Positions 47,197 through 51,872 of a stretch of DNA of 51,872 bases are shown here, in pieces; within the stretch, counting starts at the first letter, position 1, and each line of letters starts with the position of its first letter. The translations under genes and the position numbers were made by a program. The notes under the pieces are model-generated. The model made no database searches and was not told the DNA's origin. It was given only the letters and a program-made list of their open reading frames with translations. The DNA comes from Spirochaetales bacterium (GTDB lineage: Bacteria > Spirochaetota > Spirochaetia > JAFGDJ01): assembly GCA_016932135.1 (NCBI GenBank), contig JAFGDJ010000058.1, positions 1 to 51,872 on the forward strand, in the 5' to 3' direction.

Positions 47197-47267
47197 CTGC
47201 CCGGGAAGGATTCGAACCTCCACAGACGGAACCAGAATCCGTAGTGCTGCCATTACACAACCGGGCA
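47197..47267 (-). tRNA. tRNA-Gln (anticodon CTG)
   Basis: A 71-nt cloverleaf on the minus strand: acceptor TGCCCGG/CCGGGCA, D-arm GTGT/GCAC, anticodon stem ACGGA/TCCGT with loop TTCTGGT (anticodon CTG), T-arm GGAGG/CCTTC, discriminator G. CCA is not encoded. It complements the TTG isoacceptor at 30018-30089. Confidence 0.95.
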
Positions 47268-47280
47268 ATCCTCGGTAGGA

Positions 47281-47309
47281 AATGTACTAAAGGGGCCAAA
47301 GGATGTCAA
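47281..47309 (-). promoter_or_regulatory. Promoter of the tRNA-Gln/tRNA-Glu unit
   Basis: On the minus strand TTGACA (47309-47304), a 17-nt spacer and TACATT (47286-47281), 13 nt before tRNA-Gln. It has the same CCTCTTGACA -35 context as the tRNA-Asp promoter. Confidence 0.85.
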
Positions 47310-47323
47310 GAGGTTAGAAGAAT

Positions 47324-47382
47324 GTGAGGGTGAGGAATCGGTGGGAGAATCTAGTTCACTCACACCCACACTGAAACCTCAC
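47324..47382 (-). terminator. Possible hairpin after apt
   Basis: GTGAGG (47324-47329) and CCTCAC (47377-47382) can pair, as can GTGGG (47341-47345) and CCCAC (47365-47369). There is no T-tract, so termination is uncertain. Confidence 0.3.
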
Positions 47383-47383
47383 A

Positions 47384-47914
47384 CTATTCACCGTGATACT
47401 CAATCAGGGTTGTGACCCGGTACCCTCGCAGATACCTCTCGTACTCCAGGAAAGGCAGTCCAATGACCCCGAAAATATCCTTCACTTTCCCGCCGGCCTG
47501 GGCAATCAGTTCCGCCGCAGCCTTGATAGTGCCGCCGGTGGCGATAAGATCATCCACCAGCAGGACTGTCTGTCCTATCTTCACATCATCCCGGTGTATC
47601 TGTATTTCATCGGTGCCGTATTCCAGCTCAAAGGTCCGGGTAAGAGTCGCACCGGGTAACTTTCCCTTTTTTCGTACCAGCACCAGGGGTTTCCCCAGCC
47701 TCAAGGCAAAAGGGGCGGCAAAAAGAAATCCCCTGGCTTCAATACCCGCCACAGCGTCAATGCCTGTATGACCGTAAAGCTGTTCCATCCGGTCAAGGCA
47801 GTGGGAAAAGGCTTCAGGATTCATCAGGATACCCGTGATATCGTAAAAAAGGATGCCCGGTTTAGGAAATCCGGGAACCTTTCTGATTACATCATCCAGT
47901 TTCTTATCATCCAT
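47384..47914 (-). CDS. apt: Adenine phosphoribosyltransferase
   Basis: Predicted enzyme of 176 residues that salvages adenine to AMP. It has PGFPKPGILFYDITGILMNP at the N-terminus, AGIEARGFLFAAPFA, and the PRPP loop VLLVDDLIATGGTIKAA. GAGGAG lies upstream of the ATG. It is a single gene with its own promoter. Confidence 0.96.
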   Translation of the reverse strand: MDDKKLDDVIRKVPGFPKPGILFYDITGILMNPEAFSHCLDRMEQLYGHTGIDAVAGIEARGFLFAAPFALRLGKPLVLVRKKGKLPGATLTRTFELEYGTDEIQIHRDDVKIGQTVLLVDDLIATGGTIKAAAELIAQAGGKVKDIFGVIGLPFLEYERYLRGYRVTTLIEYHGE

Positions 47915-47947
47915 AGTTCTTCTCCTCGTTTGTGGTACCCTACAAAG

Positions 47948-47975
47948 AATATATGGCCTTTCCGCGGCCTGTCAA
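47948..47975 (-). promoter_or_regulatory. Promoter of apt
   Basis: On the minus strand TTGACA (47975-47970), a 16-nt spacer and TATATT (47953-47948), about 27 nt of leader before the ATG. Confidence 0.75.
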
Positions 47976-48047
47976 TTGATTTCATGATAGAGCTTATGAA
48001 AAAGGGAGTTGAAAAAGAATGGCCACTCATCTATGCTCTAAGCAATT

Positions 48048-49013
48048 ATGTTATCAATCATACCGGTAGCCGGCGGGAAAGGAGGAGTCGGGAAGACCAT
48101 CCTCACCGTGAATCTTGGAGCCTCGCTGGCAAAGAAGGGAAAGACCGTTATTCTTCTGGATCTTGACCTGGGCAGCTCCAACCTTCACACCTGTCTGGGT
48201 ATCCGTAACCGTTTCCCGGGAATCGGGGATTTTATCCTAGATTCCTCCATTTCACTGGAATCTCTGATTATTGAAACGGGAATCCCCCGGCTTTATTTCA
48301 TCCCCGGTGATGCCCTGGTTCCCGGAGCGGCTAACCTGGCTTATTTTACTAAACTCAGGCTCTTAAAAGAACTAGAAGGGCTGGTAGCCGACTACGTATT
48401 CCTCGACCTGGCCGCCGGTTCAGCCTTCAATACCCTGGATTTCTTCCTCACCTCTTCCTCCGGCCTTATTGTGACCACTCCGGAAGTAACCTCTATCCTG
48501 AACGCCTATTCTTTTCTGAAAAACACCCTTTACCGCCTGATGTACCGATCCTATCGGAAAGGCAGTTCACAACGGGAGATTATCCGCGCATTTTCAGGAA
48601 AGAAAGTGGAAGAAGATCCGACATCTTTTGGAACTTTGATGGATCAGCTTCGGGCCGCTGAGCCTGAAGAATTTCGACAGATGAAAGAACGACTCCAATC
48701 TCTCTACCCGCGGGTTGTCATCAACATGGGACGGGGACAGGGCGACCTGGCAGTGGGGGCGAAACTTCGGGACATTACACGAAAAAATCTTGGCCTTGAA
48801 ATGGAATACATCGGATACATCGGCTGGGAGCCCCTTATGGGCCGATCCGTCGCCGAACGGACTCCCCTGGTTATCAGCCGTCCGGATATCGACGCGTCCC
48901 GGAATATCGACCGGCTGGCCGACCGATTAGTGCGTTTCGGAGGGTATGAAAAACCTCGGCTCTATGAAGCCGATGAAGATCTGCAATTGTTAAAAGAGAA
49001 TGCTGAATCTTAA
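48048..49013 (+). CDS. MinD/ParA-family P-loop ATPase
   Basis: Predicted protein of 321 residues with the deviant Walker A KGGVGKTILTVNLGASLAKK, the A' motif ILLDLDLGSSNLH, and a Walker B-type YVFLDLAAGS. An inserted charged segment at about 175-220 separates it from the MinD core. Such proteins (MinD, FlhG, Mrp) form ATP dimers on membranes and position structures such as flagella or division sites. No amphipathic tail like that of MinD is obvious. No ribosome site is clear before ATG 48048, and other in-frame starts are blocked by stops. Its stop overlaps the convergent tsaD stop by 4 nt. Confidence 0.82.
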   Translation: MLSIIPVAGGKGGVGKTILTVNLGASLAKKGKTVILLDLDLGSSNLHTCLGIRNRFPGIGDFILDSSISLESLIIETGIPRLYFIPGDALVPGAANLAYFTKLRLLKELEGLVADYVFLDLAAGSAFNTLDFFLTSSSGLIVTTPEVTSILNAYSFLKNTLYRLMYRSYRKGSSQREIIRAFSGKKVEEDPTSFGTLMDQLRAAEPEEFRQMKERLQSLYPRVVINMGRGQGDLAVGAKLRDITRKNLGLEMEYIGYIGWEPLMGRSVAERTPLVISRPDIDASRNIDRLADRLVRFGGYEKPRLYEADEDLQLLKENAES

Positions 49014-50023
49014 GGGTAGGTTTTCCTGAATCCCTGTACCCGGGCTGATACGGTCTCCGAAAAGGGTGATTGAATGCCCCGGGTAAGATAATGATAACCG
49101 ATGCCGGCGATCATGGCACCGTTATCCGTGCAGAGCTTTAACGAGGGGAATATAACCTCCACATCCTTATAATCCGCCAGGGTTGAACGGAGAAGAGAGT
49201 TAGCCGCCACTCCGCCTCCGGCGACAATTCTTTTCAACCCGGTATCTTCCACTACCCGAAAGAGCCTTGATAAGAGCAGGTCAATGGCGGCTTTTTGAAA
49301 AGAAGCCGCGATGTCTTCCAGGCTTCCGGTTCCTGCCGTTCCCCGGAACTGCTCCAGCTGGTTGATTACCGCCGTCTTAAGCCCCGAATAGGAGACATCG
49401 TATCGGTGATCTCCCTTATGCAGGGAAGGATTGGGAAAATGAAACGCCTCAGGATTACCCCGGGCTGCCAGAGTATCCACAGCCAAGCCTCCCGGGTAAC
49501 CCATGCCGTAATGTTTCGCCACCTTATCGAAGGCCTCCCCGCAGGCATCGTCTATCGTCGTCCCCAGGACCTCCACATCGTCAAAAGAGCTCACCCGGCA
49601 AAGGATTGTGTGGCCTCCCGAAACCAAAAGCCCGATGTATGGATAGTCGATATCTCTCTCCAGATGGGCGGCATAGAGGTGTGCTCTGATGTGATCTACA
49701 CCCACAAAGGGTTTTCCCGAGGCATAGGCTAAAGATTTTGCGAAGGAATGCCCCACTAAAAGAGCCCCCGCCAGCCCCGGCCGATTGGTGGCCGCTATTC
49801 CGTCAACCTCTCGCAGGGTGACCCCGGCGGCTGCCAAAGCCTCACGATACACCGGTATGATCCATTCCGTGTGTTTACGGGATGCCAGTTCCGGAACTAC
49901 TCCTTTATAAGGCCTGTGGAGTTCTATCTGCGAGGCAACTATATTGCTGATAATGTTTCGGCCGTCATCCACCACGGCCACGGAGCATTCGTCACAGGAG
50001 GTTTCAATACCCAGGATCATCAT
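49010..50023 (-). CDS. tsaD: tRNA N6-adenosine threonylcarbamoyltransferase TsaD
   Basis: Predicted protein of 337 residues. It starts MILGIETSCDECSVAVVDDG and has the metal-binding HIRAHLYAAHLE, SGGHTILCRVSSFDDVEVLG, DDACGEAFDKVAKHYGMGYP, and VAGGGVAANSLLR. It transfers threonylcarbamoyl to A37 of ANN-reading tRNAs. The start is ATG 50023 (a second ATG follows at once), with GGAG 10 nt upstream. The frame is open to 50122 but that would lie inside the next gene. It overlaps the deacetylase-like gene by 20 nt. Confidence 0.95.
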   Translation of the reverse strand: MMILGIETSCDECSVAVVDDGRNIISNIVASQIELHRPYKGVVPELASRKHTEWIIPVYREALAAAGVTLREVDGIAATNRPGLAGALLVGHSFAKSLAYASGKPFVGVDHIRAHLYAAHLERDIDYPYIGLLVSGGHTILCRVSSFDDVEVLGTTIDDACGEAFDKVAKHYGMGYPGGLAVDTLAARGNPEAFHFPNPSLHKGDHRYDVSYSGLKTAVINQLEQFRGTAGTGSLEDIAASFQKAAIDLLLSRLFRVVEDTGLKRIVAGGGVAANSLLRSTLADYKDVEVIFPSLKLCTDNGAMIAGIGYHYLTRGIQSPFSETVSARVQGFRKTYP

Positions 50024-50870
50024 CGATGAAATTCTCCGTAAACAGACTGGAGAGTTCTTTAAAGCTGTAGCCTTCTTCCAGAAGCTCCGGATAGATCTCC
50101 AGGAGAATCTCAGCCAACTCATTGCTCATTATATGGCCTATCATGACCGCGTGGCCTCGTTTCTCCGCTGTTTCAAGGCCGGCTCGCAGCGCCTCCAGGA
50201 TCGATTCGCGATGGCGGTCGTTGTCTAAAAACATACTATTCCTCCAGGTAAATCTCAGTTTGACCGTGTCCGCCACCGCTTTTCCCACGGAGCTTCCGGT
50301 GGTATAACTGTCAAGATAGTAAAGTTTCTTCTCTTTTGCAAACCCCAGGATTACCTTCATAGCCTCCGGATCGGAGGTTACCTTCGAACCCATATGGTTG
50401 TTCATCCCTACGGCAAAAGGATTTTCTTTCAGGTTCTCATCCAACACCCGCCGAATCTCTTCGGGTTTCATACCGGTATAGACGGCACCTTCACCGGGAT
50501 TCTCGTCCCCCAGGGGCTCCATGGGTTGATGAAGAATGACCTGCTTGCCCTGATCGTGCAGCGTTCTGGCAGCTTCAACCGTATATCGCAGACGAGGCAA
50601 GACCGCAAAGGTCATGGGAATATCCAGTTTCAGGAAGGGTTCCAATTCCTTCAATCCGTAACCCACATCGTCTATGATAATATATATGTCTCCCTTTGAA
50701 GGGGGTTTTTCTTCCGGTGGTTTTTCCGTTACCCCCTCTCCCGGAGATTCTCTTTCCGGTGGTTTTTCCCCGGGGAACAGCCAGGTGAAACGCAGGAGTA
50801 ACAAAAGAAGTATCGTGATGATACTACCGAGAAAGCCATAGGCGTATAGAAGCTGCTTTCTAGTCTTCAC
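50004..50870 (-). CDS. Divergent polysaccharide deacetylase family protein (YibQ type)
   Basis: Predicted membrane-anchored protein of 288 residues. An N-terminal helix (GFLGSIITILLLLLLRFTWL) is followed by a proline- and glutamate-rich linker (about 35-60). Then comes the deacetylase-like barrel: IYIIIDDVGYGLKELEPFL, TFAVLPRLRYTVEAARTLHD, ILHQPMEPLGDENPGEG, and AVGMNNHMGSKVTSD. The family is related to sugar deacetylases, but its substrate is unknown. The start is GTG 50870, only 6 nt after the -10, without a ribosome site, so the mRNA is probably leaderless. It overlaps tsaD by 20 nt. Confidence 0.85.
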   Translation of the reverse strand: MKTRKQLLYAYGFLGSIITILLLLLLRFTWLFPGEKPPERESPGEGVTEKPPEEKPPSKGDIYIIIDDVGYGLKELEPFLKLDIPMTFAVLPRLRYTVEAARTLHDQGKQVILHQPMEPLGDENPGEGAVYTGMKPEEIRRVLDENLKENPFAVGMNNHMGSKVTSDPEAMKVILGFAKEKKLYYLDSYTTGSSVGKAVADTVKLRFTWRNSMFLDNDRHRESILEALRAGLETAEKRGHAVMIGHIMSNELAEILLEIYPELLEEGYSFKELSSLFTENFIDDDPGY

Positions 50871-50876
50871 ACCCGC

Positions 50877-50904
50877 ATTATTCCCAAATCGCCGGCTTGG
50901 TCAA
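50877..50904 (-). promoter_or_regulatory. Promoter of the deacetylase-tsaD pair, predicting a leaderless mRNA
   Basis: On the minus strand TTGACC (50904-50899), a 16-nt spacer and AATAAT (50882-50877). GTG 50870 follows after 6 nt, at the expected transcription start. Confidence 0.6.
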
Positions 50905-50932
50905 GTCTGAGTAAGAGGTTTTAAAGGAATTG

Positions 50933-51769
50933 TCAGTTATAAATATATTCCCGTAATTCTTCCGAGTGTTCCCGGAGTTTCTTCAGAGCGCGGATTTCAA
51001 TCTGCCTTACCGTTTCCGGTGAAATACCCATCTCCTCACCTATTCTTTTCAGGGTATATTTTGATCCACCGTAAAACGAAAAGCGGTACAACAGGATCTG
51101 TTTTTCCTTATCCAGTAGATGTTCCAAGAATCGGATTGTATCTTCCCGTAAACCTTTACGTATTATTTCTTTATCCGGTTGATAGGTATAATCTTCACAA
51201 ATATCCATCAATGTGCCGCTTTCGTTTCCCAGATCGTTGTCCAGGGAAGCCACCACTCCGGATATATGAAGAAGTGAAGAGACTTCTTTTTCCTTGAGAT
51301 TCAGATCCTCCGCTACTTCAGCCACGGAAGGTTTCCTTTGATATCGTTGGCTGAGCAGGTAATAGGATTGCTTAATAGTCCTCAATAGTTCTTCTTTCCG
51401 GTGTGGCAGTCTGATTGGCCGCCGTTTATTTGATAGGGACCGAACAATGGATTGACGAATCCACCACGCCGCATAGGTAGAAAACCGCACGTTCTTTCTA
51501 TAGTCGAACCTGGAAGCCGCTTTCATGAGTCCCAGATTCCCTTCCTGCACAATGTCAAGAAAGTTGACATCCTGGGAAGAATAGGCTTTGGCAATTTTCA
51601 CCACCAGGCGCAGATTCGCTTCTATCAAACGTCGCTTTGCTTCCTCATCTCCCCTTTGAATACGCTTAGAGAGATCCTGTTCTTCTTCAAAAGTAAGAAG
51701 AGGGGTTCTACGAATCTGACAAAAATAAGTGGTGAGTTCGTCACCCTGTTGTTTATGTCTGGTCTTCAT
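50933..51769 (-). CDS. RpoS-like group 2 sigma factor
   Basis: Predicted sigma-70 family factor of 278 residues lacking region 1.1. Region 1.2 is at 10-30 (ELTTYFCQIRRTPLLTFEEE). Region 2 has EANLRLVVKIAKAYSSQDVN, FLDIVQEGNLGLMKAASRFD and FSTYAAWWIRQSIVRSL. Region 3 has KPSVAEVAEDLNL. Region 4 has RIGEEMGISPETVRQIEIRA. GGAGG at 51776-51780 lies 6 nt before the ATG. It is preceded by a sigma-54 promoter, so it is probably an alternative factor made under RpoN control. Its size is close to that of Borrelia RpoS as I remember it. Confidence 0.9.
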   Translation of the reverse strand: MKTRHKQQGDELTTYFCQIRRTPLLTFEEEQDLSKRIQRGDEEAKRRLIEANLRLVVKIAKAYSSQDVNFLDIVQEGNLGLMKAASRFDYRKNVRFSTYAAWWIRQSIVRSLSNKRRPIRLPHRKEELLRTIKQSYYLLSQRYQRKPSVAEVAEDLNLKEKEVSSLLHISGVVASLDNDLGNESGTLMDICEDYTYQPDKEIIRKGLREDTIRFLEHLLDKEKQILLYRFSFYGGSKYTLKRIGEEMGISPETVRQIEIRALKKLREHSEELREYIYN

Positions 51770-51788
51770 ACACGGCCTCCATAATAGT

Positions 51789-51806
51789 ATGCAACAACCG
51801 TGCCAA
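51789..51806 (-). promoter_or_regulatory. Sigma-54 (-24/-12) promoter before the sigma factor gene
   Basis: On the minus strand TTGGCACG, 4 nt (GTTG) and TTGCAT. The GG and GC elements are exactly 10 nt apart, matching the RpoN consensus TGGCACG-N4-TTGCW at every position. The start would fall near 51780, giving an 11-13 nt leader that begins at the ribosome site. The AT-rich stretch 51807-51872 may hold activator sites; AAGTAA and TTACTT flank a short spacer there. Confidence 0.85.
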
Positions 51807-51872
51807 TTTACGAAAATAATTTTAAAGTAAATAATTCTATATAATACAATTACTTAGAGAAGAGCTTTCTAC

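Overview
The window looks like a chromosomal stretch of a free-living spirochaete (Treponema/Spirochaeta relatives). The reasons are family-level. It carries DUF4954- and DUF5312-type proteins, which I associate with spirochaetes, together with SpoVG, loose spirochaetal lipoboxes, a cytoplasmic chemoreceptor and a DUF115 protein. It also has the block rplU-prp-rpmA-obg-nadD-yqeK-LCP-rsfS. No rRNA operon, CRISPR array or intact insertion sequence was seen. Most of it is dense core genome.

Layout. 1-376: 3' end of a Na+-pumping decarboxylase beta subunit. 464-3827: a soluble chemoreceptor fused to a solute-binding domain, convergent with a LysM/degenerate-M23 gene followed by a sigma factor (an nlpD-rpoS-like pair). 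4070-6985: polar amino acid ABC importer. 7094-10778: DUF4954 and SIS-domain genes, then a PilZ protein. 11004-12832: citrate synthase, an unusual repeat array built from the 3' end of tRNA-Pro, tRNA-Pro(CGG) and tRNA-Asp(GTC). 12965-16149: PpiC-type isomerase coupled to a DUF115 protein. 16159-31344 (minus): ispE, spoVG, tRNA-Gln(TTG), rplY, pth, tilS, ftsH, a TPR-like exported protein, an HtrA-like lipoprotein, a kinase/regulator pair, a hybrid kinase and lepA. 31502-31828: an extremely acidic small protein. 31807-36386 (minus): the rplU-to-rsfS ribosome/NAD/envelope operon. 36456-40029 (minus): DUF5312 gene and argS. 40156-46919: a branched-chain amino acid operon (leader peptide, ilvB, ilvN, leuA, cimA, BioD-like P-loop protein). 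46917-47309: a MITE-like inverted-repeat element, back-to-back terminators, tRNA-Glu(CTC) and tRNA-Gln(CTG). 47384-51806: apt, a MinD-like ATPase, tsaD, a polysaccharide deacetylase-like gene and an RpoS-like sigma gene behind a textbook sigma-54 promoter.

Most interesting points. (1) A 38-codon leader peptide rich in Ile and Leu codons, followed by a strong terminator, in front of ilvB: a classical attenuator. (2) A sigma-54 promoter with a perfect core in front of a second sigma factor gene, recalling the RpoN-RpoS cascade of Borrelia. (3) Four tandem partial copies of the tRNA-Pro 3' end, each associated with an extended -10-like motif. (4) The P-loop gene after cimA has a perfect Shine-Dalgarno sequence but no ATG, GTG or TTG ahead of its Walker A motif. 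(5) Several promoters lie so close to start codons that the mRNAs should be leaderless. (6) Prp protease is encoded beside a bL27 that lacks the N-terminal extension Prp cleaves in Firmicutes.
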